Assembly: GCF_034424215.1 (NCBI RefSeq)
Contig: NZ_CP139960.1
Span: forward strand, 3,348,001 to 3,412,000
Source of the DNA: Niabella yanshanensis
GTDB taxonomy: Bacteria; Bacteroidota; Bacteroidia; Chitinophagales; Chitinophagaceae
Length of the DNA stretch: 64,000 nt
Reading direction: 5' to 3'
Positions 35,851 to 43,641 of this stretch are shown piece by piece. The translations under genes and the position numbers were made by a program. Within the stretch, counting starts at the first letter, position 1. Each line of letters opens with the position of its first letter. A model generated the notes under the pieces. The model was not told the DNA's origin. It saw only the letters and a program-made list of their open reading frames with translations, and searched no databases.

Positions 35851-36562
35851 CGGGAACATAGGTCTCCTGATCGGGTAATAAGAACAGTTAATTCCTTGAC
35901 TCAGACTGTTTAAAAGAAATAAAAAACACAATAGAAGGGGTACTTCCCGGCTAGGCCTAAACACCTCAAGGCCAGGTCCGTCTGGTTCACAACACCGTTC
36001 GGCCATCAAAAAGCTGAGTTCGCCATGCTTATGGATTTGCCATCGCAGTCCGGGGCTTTGCTGTTGCGGTAGTAAGATAGCCCCACCTGTGTTCGAGCTA
36101 AGTTAACCCGGTAAATACCTGAGCTGATGCATTGTAAAGCAGAGTGCCAGGGGTGTTTACCCAAGTTCGCCCGATGGTTTTATGATTTGGCGAAGCTCCT
36201 GTACGCACGCGCGAAGCTTTCTGGTTGGATCTACTAATTTTGGAGCTTCGAACGCGAAGCCTTTCATTGCGCCAGCGAAGGTCTGCATCAGGAAGCCAAA
36301 GGTTTTATTCCCGCCGGCGAAGGTCGGCGTCCCGCAGCCGAAGCAAAAAACTTCATTGGTGAAGGAAAAATGTTTGTGAACTCGCGGTAGGGGTGGGTAA
36401 GGTATGAGAAATACAGTTTACTGTCGGTATACGCTAAAAATCAATCAATTACTATTACATAGTGCTCAACACGGGGAAATTAGTTGAGAAGACATCAACT
36501 CAAAGAAGCGAAGTGTATGCAAAACCCACTAGGTTGCTAATACTGAAGCAGCCGCGGAATCA
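35851..36562. other. Intergenic region with degenerate GCGAAG repeats
   Basis: About 700 bases without a convincing gene. The only + strand ORF (36182-36379) is a translation of the repeats at 36182-36375. Confidence 0.5.
36182..36375. repeat. Degenerate tandem repeat built on GCGAAG
   Basis: The hexamer GCGAAG (or CCGAAG, GTGAAG) recurs at intervals. Two adjacent ~42-base units share GCGAAGGTC...GAAGC: one begins near 36270, the next near 36313. It looks like a decayed minisatellite of the kind dispersed in Chitinophagaceae genomes. Confidence 0.5.
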
Positions 36563-36592
36563 TTGCCGTTTCGTTTATTTCGTTTAATTTTG
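36563..36592 (+). promoter_or_regulatory. Promoter of the toxin-antitoxin pair
   Basis: TTG (36563-36565), 19 bases, TAATTTTG (36585-36592): a good match to the Bacteroidetes -33/-7 promoter, 23 bases before the antitoxin ATG. Confidence 0.6.
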
Positions 36593-36615
36593 TGTTGTAA
36601 ACAAAATGACAAATC

Positions 36616-37062
36616 ATGGAGACAATAGAAAAAGTAAGTAAGGCCGAACAGAAAGTAGCTATTGAATCCTACGATGCTTTAGCCGCTGTTATCGAACAAT
36701 TAAAATCAAGCACCCCCGAAATAGAAATAGAAGAAACAGGCGAGAAAATTAAGATTCCTCTTAAAGCCCTGAAGTTTTTAGGACAAATGCTGAAAGCAAT
36801 GAGTACAGGAAAAATGATTTCCCTCGTGCCTGTCGCTACTGAAGTAACTACACAACGGGCGGCAGAACTGTTAGGATGTTCCCGGCCACATATCGTTAAG
36901 CTTTTAGAAAAAGGAGATCTAGATTTTACTAAGGTTGGGAAGCATCGGCGCATTAAATTTGAAGATGTTGTTCAGTATAAACAGAAAATGAAAGAAGAGC
37001 AAAAGAAACACATTACAGACATCATGAGCTTTGACGAAGAAAGCGGTTTGTATGATTCATAG
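36616..37062 (+). CDS. Antitoxin with excisionase-type helix-turn-helix
   Basis: The 148-residue protein has an N-terminal helical region and a MerR/excisionase-like DNA-binding domain (about 75-120: TTQRAAELLGCSRPHIVKLL, then DFTKVGKHRRIKFEDVVQYK). The acidic C-terminal tail (SFDEESGLYD) is a likely toxin-binding segment. It overlaps the PIN gene by 11 bases. This gene order, an Xis-HTH antitoxin followed by a PIN-domain RNase, is a known type II toxin-antitoxin layout; the antitoxin should autoregulate. Confidence 0.88.
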   Translation: METIEKVSKAEQKVAIESYDALAAVIEQLKSSTPEIEIEETGEKIKIPLKALKFLGQMLKAMSTGKMISLVPVATEVTTQRAAELLGCSRPHIVKLLEKGDLDFTKVGKHRRIKFEDVVQYKQKMKEEQKKHITDIMSFDEESGLYDS

Positions 37063-37615
37063 CGTACGATTTATAGCAGTACTTGATACCAATGTAATTT
37101 ATCCTGTTGAGATAAGAGACCTGCTATTTTGGTTTGCACACTATGATCTCTATACTCCTAAATGGAGTACCCATGTATTTGATGAGTGGAAAGAAGTGAT
37201 GATACGTAAAGGCGTTAGCCTGGAAGAAACAGAGCGACGCGTATCCAGGGCTAACCTAGCTTTTCCGGATGCGCTGGTAACTAAATATAACGGTTTGATA
37301 CAAGGCCTTAAATTACCCGATCCCAAAGACTGTCATGTTTTGGCCGCTGCAATAAAATGCAATGCCAATGTGATAGTAACCAATAATCTCAAAGATTTCC
37401 CGGTTGGATACCTGGCATCATTTGGTGTTGATGTAAAATCGGCCGATGACTTTCTTACCGATATTATAGATTTAAACCAGGCGCTGGCTATTGAGGCTTT
37501 CAGAGAATTGGTTTTAAACAGGAAAAACCCAGACCTGGATGAATACGAAGTATTAGACCGACTTAGAAAAGCGGGTTTAATTGATACGGCCAATTATATA
37601 CATGCACTCATATAA
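37052..37615 (+). CDS. PIN-domain toxin (RNase)
   Basis: Starting at the ATG at 37052 (overlapping the antitoxin end), the 187-residue protein has the PIN fold: LDTNVIYP with Asp12 as first metal ligand, a central acidic residue region, DPKDCHVLAAAIKCNANVIV with the second acidic cluster, and TNNLKDFP with the third. The extra C-terminal ~60 residues are helical. It is predicted to cleave RNA when freed from the antitoxin. An upstream TTG at 37031 is in frame but less likely as start. Confidence 0.9.
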   Translation: MIHSVRFIAVLDTNVIYPVEIRDLLFWFAHYDLYTPKWSTHVFDEWKEVMIRKGVSLEETERRVSRANLAFPDALVTKYNGLIQGLKLPDPKDCHVLAAAIKCNANVIVTNNLKDFPVGYLASFGVDVKSADDFLTDIIDLNQALAIEAFRELVLNRKNPDLDEYEVLDRLRKAGLIDTANYIHALI

Positions 37616-37661
37616 TGGTCGCCTTTTTCATAGCAATAAGAATATAAATAATGTAATAGTA

Positions 37662-37723
37662 ATGCCTGACGAAACACCGCTCACAACCAATTGCTCAATG
37701 AAAAGCTAAGGAAGAAAATATGA
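37662..37723 (+). pseudogene. Internally deleted relic of the gene at 40652-41339
   Basis: The ATG at 37662 encodes MPDETPLTTN, matching MLNKTPLTTI at 40652. After about 25 bases the sequence becomes (in another frame) QLLNEKLRKKI and a stop, matching QLLNEKLRKP near 41300-41325. The two ends of that gene are thus joined without its middle, directly before the ATG at 37720. Confidence 0.55.
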
Positions 37724-37983
37724 ACTTTCAGCTCAACCATAACTTAGGTAACTGGCTGGCTGGCTTGAACGGCAAAACCGTGAGCAATATATACCAGGTA
37801 AATTATAACGAAAACCGGAAAGAAGACCATTGTTTACCCTGGCTTTGCATGATCACTTTTACCGACCATGACCAATTTTTACAGATTGAAGGAGACTTTG
37901 ATGGGGACCATATTAAAATAGACCTGTTTGAAATGGGCGTATTAGAAAACAGGCTGCGTGAATATAACCTGACAAATGTTTAA
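37720..37983 (+). CDS. Small hypothetical protein
   Basis: The 87-residue soluble protein starts NFQLNHNLGNWLAGLNGKTV and contains the beta-rich CLPWLCMITFTDHDQFLQIE and an acidic DFDGDHIKIDLFEMG. I do not recognise a family. Size, lack of a signal and the setting among small orphan genes are like immunity proteins, but this is only suggestive. The ATG overlaps the end of the relic at 37662-37723. Confidence 0.6.
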   Translation: MNFQLNHNLGNWLAGLNGKTVSNIYQVNYNENRKEDHCLPWLCMITFTDHDQFLQIEGDFDGDHIKIDLFEMGVLENRLREYNLTNV

Positions 37984-38026
37984 TAGCGCATTGAAATTTT
38001 AATGCAACAGTTGATAGGGAGAGAAT

Positions 38027-38048
38027 AGTTTCGCATATTTTTGAATTA
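38027..38048 (+). promoter_or_regulatory. Shared array promoter motif (TTTCGCATATTTTTGA)
   Basis: AGTTTCGCATATTTTTGAATTA contains a -7-like TATTTTTG and is one of five near-copies in this region (40564, 46681, 49811, 52361). It lies about 22 bases before the ATG at 38070. Confidence 0.5.
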
Positions 38049-38069
38049 ACCGTGTACAAATAAACCATA

Positions 38070-38642
38070 ATGCAAACAGACTTTTACGGAACGGCAGCCG
38101 ACAAAAAACTAATACTTGACTTTATATTTGATGAAACAAATTACCAGGTTTTTGATCATTATTCTGAACCAGGACAAGAGCTGAAACAGTATTTTTCAAC
38201 TAATGAAATTATCGAAAAATTTGATTTGGAAAATGGAAGACAGTACGCCGTTTGCCTTAGCTTATGGAATTCATTAGACGGGTCAAAGAATATCATTAGA
38301 AAAGTCGACCTAAATCCCGAAAAATGTGAGGGACAAACTTTTAGGTTTTCCAGCAATGGTTGGGGAGTACAACAGCTGTACTTTGGTGGAATACAAAACG
38401 GATATCTTAACCAGTCAACATTTACGGGGTTTAACGAAAAGGGGGCATTGGCTAAAGATTTGTTTAATCCTGAAATTGAAAGAGAGGCTCATAAATTAGA
38501 CTGGACACTCATCCGTTTCGATCAAAGAAAACTCAAAAGCTTTATTGACAAAGAAATTGCAACGACCAATAAAATTCGAAGAGGCATAATACTGATGAAT
38601 GCAAACCAGGAAATTGAAAATGGAAAATTAAAAATTAGGTAG
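38070..38642 (+). CDS. Hypothetical protein
   Basis: The 190-residue soluble protein has no signal peptide and no family I recognise. It contains ILDFIFDETNYQVFDHYSEP, a Trp/Gly segment SSNGWGVQQLYFGGIQNGYL, and a Lys/Arg-rich C-terminus. It carries its own promoter and is followed by the array 3'-flank repeat, so it behaves as an independent unit of the accessory array. Confidence 0.7.
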   Translation: MQTDFYGTAADKKLILDFIFDETNYQVFDHYSEPGQELKQYFSTNEIIEKFDLENGRQYAVCLSLWNSLDGSKNIIRKVDLNPEKCEGQTFRFSSNGWGVQQLYFGGIQNGYLNQSTFTGFNEKGALAKDLFNPEIEREAHKLDWTLIRFDQRKLKSFIDKEIATTNKIRRGIILMNANQEIENGKLKIR

Positions 38643-38649
38643 TCAAGTA

Positions 38650-38726
38650 ACCAGCTACAACTAAGTATTAAATGCCCCAAAGATTGCTATAACCTGCAAC
38701 TGGAAATACCAAAAATGGTGAAAGTA
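38650..38726. repeat. Array 3'-flank repeat, copy 1
   Basis: Begins ACCAGCTACA and contains TATTAAA, CAAAGATTGCTATA and AATGGTGAAAG. It matches copies at 42153-42222 and 47830-47906 and starts just after a stop codon. Confidence 0.6.
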
Positions 38727-38791
38727 GTATAATAAGAAACTGTTCTTTTTTACAACCAGACTTACAGTTGGACTGTGAGGGATAGAAAGCC

Positions 38792-39163
38792 TTATGCTGC
38801 CGGCGACCCGTCGAGCCTTCTCAAAATCAGCTCCCGCAACCGTGCTTCATTTTCATCGCCCCAGGTTCCCAGCATGGCAATTACAGGAACCAGTGTTTTA
38901 CCAAACTCCGTTAAACTGTATTCTACTTTTGGCGGTACTACGGCGTAAATTTTCTTCTGAATCAATTCATGATCTTCCAGTTCCTTCAGCTGCATATTGA
39001 GCACACGCCGGGTGGCATCAGGAATTTTTCGCTGCAGCTCACTCGGGCGTTGATGTCCCTGGTGGATAAACCACAGCAAACGGATCTTCCATTTACCATA
39101 CAGCACTTCACCTATTAAATCCAAACCGCAATTCAGGTTCGGTAAGATCTTTCTTTCATACAT
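38792..39163 (-). CDS. HxlR-family transcriptional regulator
   Basis: The 123-residue winged-helix protein has the HxlR signature: CGLDLIGEVLYGKWKIRLLW, RPSELQRKIPDATRRVLNMQ, LKELEDHELIQKKIYAVVPP and VEYSLTEFGKTLVPV. HxlR proteins often respond to reactive electrophiles and control divergent oxidoreductase genes. It is divergent from the SDR gene at 39288, with a palindromic site between them. Confidence 0.93.
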   Translation of the reverse strand: MYERKILPNLNCGLDLIGEVLYGKWKIRLLWFIHQGHQRPSELQRKIPDATRRVLNMQLKELEDHELIQKKIYAVVPPKVEYSLTEFGKTLVPVIAMLGTWGDENEARLRELILRRLDGSPAA

Positions 39164-39202
39164 ACAACAAATGTAAACCTATGTTCCAAATGGCGCAATA
39201 GA

Positions 39203-39216
39203 GGATAAATTTATCC
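39203..39216. promoter_or_regulatory. Palindromic site between HxlR and SDR genes
   Basis: GGATAAATTTATCC is a perfect 14-bp palindrome in the 124-base divergent spacer and is a candidate HxlR operator. Confidence 0.45.
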
Positions 39217-39287
39217 CTATGTGAATCGTATTTCCGTACTTGTAAGAACTAGGCATAAGTCTCATTTTTGCCCTAAATACATAAACA

Positions 39288-40082
39288 ATGACACAGGATT
39301 TTAATTTCAACAATGAGCTTTCCGGCAAAATAGCTTTAGTAACAGGCGGAACCAAAGGCGCGGGGAAAGCCATAGCAGAACGGCTGCTGCAAGCCGGAGC
39401 CAAGGTGATCATCACTGCCAGAAATGCACCGGAACAGGAAAACAGCAACATGCACTTTATAGCCGCCGATTTAAGTAAAGCAGAGGGAAGCGCCAAGGTA
39501 GTTAGCGAAGTGCTGTCCACTTACGGCAGGCTCGACATTCTTGTTAACAACCTTGGTGGATCATCAACCCCTGCGGGTGGCTTTGCCGCGCTGTCGGACG
39601 AAGATTGGGAAAACACCCTGCAGGCTAATTTGCTCGCGCCGGTTCGGCTGGACAGGGGCTTTCTGCCGCAAATGATCGCGCGTAAAGCCGGTGTTATCAT
39701 TCACATCGCTTCCATCCAGGGCATATTGCCGTTGTATGATTCCACGTTACCTTATGCCGCATCCAAAGCCGCATTAATTAATTACAGTAAAAGTTTATCC
39801 AACGAAGTAACGCCCAAAGGTGTTCGTGTGCTTACGGTTTCACCGGGGTGGATTAATACGACAGCATCGAAAGCCTGGCTGGGCGAGATTGCCAGAAATG
39901 CCAACAGCACGGTAGCAGAAGCGCAACAAAGTGTTATGAATGCTTTGGGCGGCATACCCTTTGGCAGACCAGCCGAGCCAGGGGAAGTAGCAGAGTTGGT
40001 TGGCTTTTTGGTATCGTCAAGAGCGCAATATTTAACAGGGACCAATTTTGTAATCGACGGTGGCACGGTGCCCACTATTTAA
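39288..40082 (+). CDS. Short-chain dehydrogenase/reductase
   Basis: The 264-residue SDR has the Rossmann cofactor motif TGGTKGAG (residues 19-26), NNLGGSS, the catalytic Ser in IHIASIQG, and Tyr156-x3-Lys160 (YAASK), with the usual C-terminal FVIDGGTVPT. The lysine after the first glycines does not decide NAD versus NADP. It is co-directional with an NTF2-like gene 21 bases downstream and divergent from HxlR. Substrate unknown; an electrophile-detoxifying reductase would fit. Confidence 0.94.
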   Translation: MTQDFNFNNELSGKIALVTGGTKGAGKAIAERLLQAGAKVIITARNAPEQENSNMHFIAADLSKAEGSAKVVSEVLSTYGRLDILVNNLGGSSTPAGGFAALSDEDWENTLQANLLAPVRLDRGFLPQMIARKAGVIIHIASIQGILPLYDSTLPYAASKAALINYSKSLSNEVTPKGVRVLTVSPGWINTTASKAWLGEIARNANSTVAEAQQSVMNALGGIPFGRPAEPGEVAELVGFLVSSRAQYLTGTNFVIDGGTVPTI

Positions 40083-40103
40083 TAAACCTTAAAATTTGAA
40101 ATC

Positions 40104-40427
40104 ATGAATTTACCAAACCCAATAGCCCGGTTAGTAGCCACACAAAACAGCTTCGACAGCGTTGCCTATGCCCAATGTTTTTCTGAAACCGCCGTGGTTT
40201 TTGATGAAGGGAAAACGCATCAGGGAAGAGCAGCCGTACAAGATTGGATTGCAGAAGCCAACGAAAAGTACAAGGCCACCATGAAACCTGTTGGCTTTGA
40301 AGAAAAAGGGGCGGAAAGTGTTTTAAAAGCAGAGGTTTCGGGTGATTTTCCCGGCAGCCCTCTTGTGCTGTCGTATCATTTAGTGATTGCAGACGATCTG
40401 ATACAATCATTGAAAATTACCGGCTAA
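40104..40427 (+). CDS. NTF2-like (SnoaL-type) protein
   Basis: The 107-residue protein has the cone-shaped NTF2/SnoaL pattern: DSVAYAQCFSETAVVFDEGK, GRAAVQDWIAEANEKYKATM, and the strands VSGDFPGSPLVLSYHLVI. Small stand-alone NTF2-like proteins act as isomerases, hydrolases or ligand-binding proteins. It follows the SDR by 21 bases and likely shares its transcript and substrate pathway. Confidence 0.88.
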   Translation: MNLPNPIARLVATQNSFDSVAYAQCFSETAVVFDEGKTHQGRAAVQDWIAEANEKYKATMKPVGFEEKGAESVLKAEVSGDFPGSPLVLSYHLVIADDLIQSLKITG

Positions 40428-40563
40428 TATCAATGGCAGTAACCGTCTTTGTTATAAACAAAAGCAGGGCTGAAGTGCATACTTCAGCTTTGTGCTGCTG
40501 TTAAGTTTTGGAGATTATTACCCTGGAATTCTATATCTAAAATTTTAGGGCAATACGTAACAG

Positions 40564-40588
40564 GATTGTTTCGCTTATATTTGAGGTA
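40564..40588 (+). promoter_or_regulatory. Shared array promoter motif
   Basis: ATTGTTTCGCTTATATTTGAG with -7-like TATATTTG, about 64 bases before the ATG at 40652. Near-identical to copies at 38027, 46681, 49811 and 52361. Confidence 0.55.
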
Positions 40589-40651
40589 ACCTTTTGAAAA
40601 TAAGGAGATCTAGATTATTTCCATTCTGCTTTAGCTAATATATAAGAGTAA

Positions 40652-40780
40652 ATGCTCAACAAAACACCACTTACAACAATCCATCAATTAGAAGCTCTGA
40701 TTGCCATTGACCCTGCAACGCATCCGATAAAGCAAATGGCATCTTTATTCGTTAGTTGCTATGAACGACTGGGATACTGA
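40652..40780 (+). CDS. N-terminal part of a probably frameshifted gene
   Basis: A 42-codon frame (MLNKTPLTTIHQLEALIAID, then PATHPIKQ and SLFVSCYERLGY) overlaps the start of the next frame by 20 bases. A single extra base near 40771-40776 would join both into one protein of about 230 residues (ERLGY then TEGQINIAEF). The relic at 37662-37723 carries the same two ends, MPDETPLTTN and QLLNEKLRK, which supports this being one ancestral gene. Alternatively it is a short leader ORF coupled to the next gene. Confidence 0.5.
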   Translation: MLNKTPLTTIHQLEALIAIDPATHPIKQMASLFVSCYERLGY

Positions 40781-41339
40781 GGGTCAGATAAACATTGCTG
40801 AATTCATCAAGGAAACAAAAGATTTTTTTGGTACGCCACTCACACCAAATAAAATCAACAGCAAGCCCGTTAACCTTTCTGACGGTAGCGCCTGGAAATA
40901 TGAGGCAGGGAGCTCCCTCGTTGAAATGATCAGGCTTTCTCAACAAGTGTATCAGCAATCGGATTTTGATCAGATCATCGAAAACATTATTGGCTATTAT
41001 CAAGTGCAATTAGAAAAAATAGACTTCCTGGCAGATCTTAAATATTTAGATACATCAGAAGGCGGACGCAAAACTCCCGCATTTTCAAAATACCGGCCAC
41101 AAATTAAGTTCGGCTTCGACGATATGCAAACCTCCGGCGAGCAGACTTTTATTAATAAAACTGTTGTAAATCCGGGAGAAGAAGTGGAGGCATCTATTCG
41201 TATTATTGCAGTAGATCATTTTAAAAACCGGTTACAGGAAGGAATGGCCTTTGAGTTTCGGGAAGGTCCAAGAATAATTGGAACAGGCGCAATTGTACAA
41301 TTGCTAAATGAAAAGTTAAGGAAGCCTGCAGATGATTGA
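40761..41339 (+). CDS. Hypothetical protein with EF-Tu domain III-like C-terminus
   Basis: The 192-residue frame has a helical N-terminal half (FIKETKDFFGTPL; IENIIGYYQVQLEKIDFLAD) and a beta-barrel-like C-terminus (RPQIKFGFDDMQTSGEQTFI ... FEFREGPRIIGTGAIVQLLN). Its last part resembles the third domain of elongation factor Tu, where the REGgrTvGaG loop occurs. This fold occurs in other small Bacteroidetes proteins without a GTPase domain. Probably the main part of a longer gene starting at 40652 (see that entry). Function unknown. Confidence 0.7.
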   Translation: MNDWDTEGQINIAEFIKETKDFFGTPLTPNKINSKPVNLSDGSAWKYEAGSSLVEMIRLSQQVYQQSDFDQIIENIIGYYQVQLEKIDFLADLKYLDTSEGGRKTPAFSKYRPQIKFGFDDMQTSGEQTFINKTVVNPGEEVEASIRIIAVDHFKNRLQEGMAFEFREGPRIIGTGAIVQLLNEKLRKPADD

Positions 41340-41431
41340 TGAAAGAAGCCCGCAGCTCAACGTTAGTAGTAAGCTTTCTGCCTAATTTCGTCGAATGTGT
41401 TGACTATTTTTGAATACATTAAACTAAACAT

Positions 41432-42103
41432 ATGGGACTAGACATGCTGCCAATGGGAAAACCCCAACCCGGATTTGAAAAACGTTTTGTGGAGATTTTT
41501 GAAATGCTGAAACAGAACAAAATACCGCAGCCTTCATTTTGGGACAAATTAAAAGGCAAAAAAGTTCCAACCCGGGAGGAGCTATTAGATGAATGGCAGG
41601 CCAACCAAATTCCCTCTTACGAAACTATTAAAGCGCCAAGAGTAGGGAGAGATGAAGAAGCAAATTTGTGGATCATGGCTAAATACAATCAGGCAGAACA
41701 GGAGATGACGCAGGAACAGTTCATCAAACAATACGATGGATACTATGTAATTGAACTGGCAAAGGAAAAAGATGGTGTGCCCATGTACATTGCTGTAGAG
41801 CAGGATGAAAATGTATTCCGAGGTCAGTTTCTTCAGGATTGTGTTGACATTATTGGCGACGACCTTGTAAACGAAGCCTGGGAAACTAAGTTTGCGAACG
41901 ATGCATTAGACTATGGCAACCGGCTGATGGCAGTGGCTGATAAACTGGCGTTAACGCATAACCTCGCATACCTAAAAACGCAAAGACTACCGCCTGATGT
42001 GGATGAAGACACTATAGAAAGCAAGTTGCATATTGTATTTTCTTTAGCCAAGTGGCTCATATTTTACGGTAAGAACGGGCATGGATATGAGGCTGACTTT
42101 TAG
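41432..42103 (+). CDS. Hypothetical protein (MGLDMLPMGKP type)
   Basis: The 223-residue soluble protein starts MGLDMLPMGKPQPGFEKRFV, a beginning I have seen in uncharacterised Bacteroidetes proteins. It continues with Lys-rich helices, DGYYVIELAKEKDGVPMYIA and a helical end (SKLHIVFSLAKWLIFYGKNG). No catalytic motif, signal peptide or membrane segment. It has its own intergenic spacer upstream and is followed by the second copy of the 3'-flank repeat. Role unknown. Confidence 0.78.
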   Translation: MGLDMLPMGKPQPGFEKRFVEIFEMLKQNKIPQPSFWDKLKGKKVPTREELLDEWQANQIPSYETIKAPRVGRDEEANLWIMAKYNQAEQEMTQEQFIKQYDGYYVIELAKEKDGVPMYIAVEQDENVFRGQFLQDCVDIIGDDLVNEAWETKFANDALDYGNRLMAVADKLALTHNLAYLKTQRLPPDVDEDTIESKLHIVFSLAKWLIFYGKNGHGYEADF

Positions 42104-42152
42104 AATAGAGGCAGACCTAAATAATTTCGACCTGATTAATACTCCTTCACTA

Positions 42153-42222
42153 GCCAGCTACAGAGAAGTATTAAACACTTTAAAGATGGCTATATCTTAC
42201 TACCGAAAAATGGCAATGGCAA
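42153..42222. repeat. Array 3'-flank repeat, copy 2
   Basis: GCCAGCTACAG, GTATTAAACA, AAAGATGGCTATATCTTAC and GGCAATGG match copies at 38650 and 47830. Confidence 0.6.
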
Positions 42223-42256
42223 AACCTTCGATCGCCAGTTTGTATCAGAATTGCTT

Positions 42257-42395
42257 CGGTCATCTTTGAGTTATAAGCCATTTTAATCCACCCCACCCCC
42301 CAACCGAAACCGTAAATTTGACCCATGAACGACAATGATACCAAGTGACTTTCACGACTAACAGCCATCCGGACACAGTTGCAAACAAAGCGACT
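42257..42395 (+). pseudogene. Truncated copy of the 5' end of the WYL regulator gene
   Basis: The segment matches about 44799-44938, covering the upstream leader and the first 24 codons of the WYL regulator. After the ATG (42325 versus 44868) the match has no indel. CGA codon 8 has become TGA here, and similarity ends abruptly after codon 24, so it cannot encode a regulator. Confidence 0.85.
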
Positions 42396-42421
42396 TTTCT
42401 CCTTCGCTAAAACCTCCTTTG

Positions 42422-42628
42422 CCCTGGTTGGTGTTTTTCACCAAACAGGGGACGCTTCATCAATCTATTGATATCCCTGCCGCCCCTCCTGATAGTATTG
42501 ATTCCTTGCCCCGTTTGGTGTTTTTCACCAAACGGTTTATCCTTCGTAATGCTTCGTTAAGAAGTCAATAGCACTGATTCCTTGCCCTGTTTTGTGTTTT
42601 TCACCAAACAGTTTCACCTCACGGGGAC
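42422..42628. repeat. Cluster of three GGTGTTTTTCACC hairpins
   Basis: Three near-copies of GTTTGGTGTTTTTCACCAAAC-like hairpins lie at about 42425-42450, 42511-42534 and 42588-42611. They are interleaved with a repeated spacer GACGCTTCATCAATCTA (42451 and 42626) and ATTCCTTGCCC (42500 and 42578). Related hairpins occur at 31998-32022 and 34911-34933. Confidence 0.8.
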
Positions 42629-42677
42629 GCTTCATCAATCTACTTATAACTCTAACCGCCCCCTTAATAGTGTTGAT

Positions 42678-42717
42678 TTACAATCAATTTACATTCTTTA
42701 CAAATCATTTTACAATC
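42678..42717. repeat. Four tandem TTTACA(A)WTC iterons
   Basis: TTTACAATC (42678), TTTACATTC (42688), TTTACAAATC (42697) and TTTACAATC (42709) occur at 9-12 base steps, about 80 bases before the start of the exported protein gene. This looks like a multi-site binding region. Confidence 0.55.
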
Positions 42718-42794
42718 TTTTGCGGGCAATTCGTATGCACCGTATTTATGTTTGTGGAGGTATTGATTTAAAAAATAACCAACAAACAAAAATC

Positions 42795-43325
42795 ATGAAA
42801 AAAGTTACTTATGCACTGATGGTATCGCTGGTGGTAATAAGCGGGCTGGTATTTGCCAATCGCGAAAAGAATAATGAAACACCTAAAAAGATGGCGCCGC
42901 AACCACTTACTGATGCCGAAAGGAGGGCGGCAGTGAAGCAATGGGAGGCTACGCCCGAAGGGATAAAGTACAAAGCATGGGAAGCGTCTCCTGCCGGTAA
43001 AAAGGTATATGCCGCTGAAGCCAAAATACGCAAACACATTAAAGGTTATACCAATATGGAGGCCGTGGTAACGGCTCTTTCTCTTCCGCCCGGGTCAAGG
43101 CTGGGTTTCGGGGTGATGGTCAGGATTGACGGTGCCGACTATATTCTCAGGTTTGACGATAAGCCCCAGCAGCTAACCACGCTGAAGGTGAACGACAAAA
43201 TAATAATAAAGAGCCATGCCGTATCACACGCACCCAAATATGCCTACCCGATCATATCGGGAGAGTATGCAGAACGGGATGGTAAAGTACTTTATCAACA
43301 TCTTCCCCGAGGAGGTGGTTGCTAA
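42795..43325 (+). CDS. Exported hypothetical protein
   Basis: From the ATG at 42795 the 176-residue product has a clear signal peptide (MKKVTYALMVSLVVISGLVF, then AN). The mature part starts with a charged helical region containing two similar halves (QWEATPEGIKYKAWEASPAG), then a beta-rich domain (LGFGVMVRIDGADYILRFDD, INDKIIIKSHAVSHA-like). It ends in GGGC with a terminal Cys. The longer frame starting at 42582 would translate a hairpin repeat and is unlikely. Family unknown; probably periplasmic. Confidence 0.78.
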   Translation: MKKVTYALMVSLVVISGLVFANREKNNETPKKMAPQPLTDAERRAAVKQWEATPEGIKYKAWEASPAGKKVYAAEAKIRKHIKGYTNMEAVVTALSLPPGSRLGFGVMVRIDGADYILRFDDKPQQLTTLKVNDKIIIKSHAVSHAPKYAYPIISGEYAERDGKVLYQHLPRGGGC

Positions 43326-43364
43326 GAGTATACAACCAGGTGCTTTGTTTCCAATTCCTGTTTT

Positions 43365-43388
43365 AGCGCTCTTCCGGGGCGCTTTTTT
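43365..43388 (+). terminator. Terminator after the exported protein gene
   Basis: AGCGC pairs with GCGCT around CTTCCGGG-type loop sequence and is followed by six Ts, about 40 bases after the stop. The remainder of the spacer to 43641 holds no gene. Confidence 0.7.
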
Positions 43389-43641
43389 GATTCGTTTAAA
43401 TTGTCATTTCTTGGTAGACGCATGGCTTTGAAACGATGAAGTAGCAATCCTAAAAATTTGTCTAACCGCCCTAAGTATAATATATTTTTTGTATATTTAA
43501 AGTGGCGAAAATAATTGGAAACACCACCATGCCAGGAGTGCACCTACGAAAGGTAGTGACAACGGAAAATTAATTGCAACCAGCGGAATATTCCGAAATA
43601 GCGCTTAATCTGAAAGTAGGGCTAACTTGAAAATTTAAGCC

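Noticed and set aside
36182-36379. + strand ORF of 65 codons
   Set aside because: It is a translation of the GCGAAG repeats, with biased composition and no start signal.
42582-42794. N-terminal extension of the exported protein ORF
   Set aside because: It translates a hairpin repeat and iterons; the signal peptide begins at the ATG at 42795.
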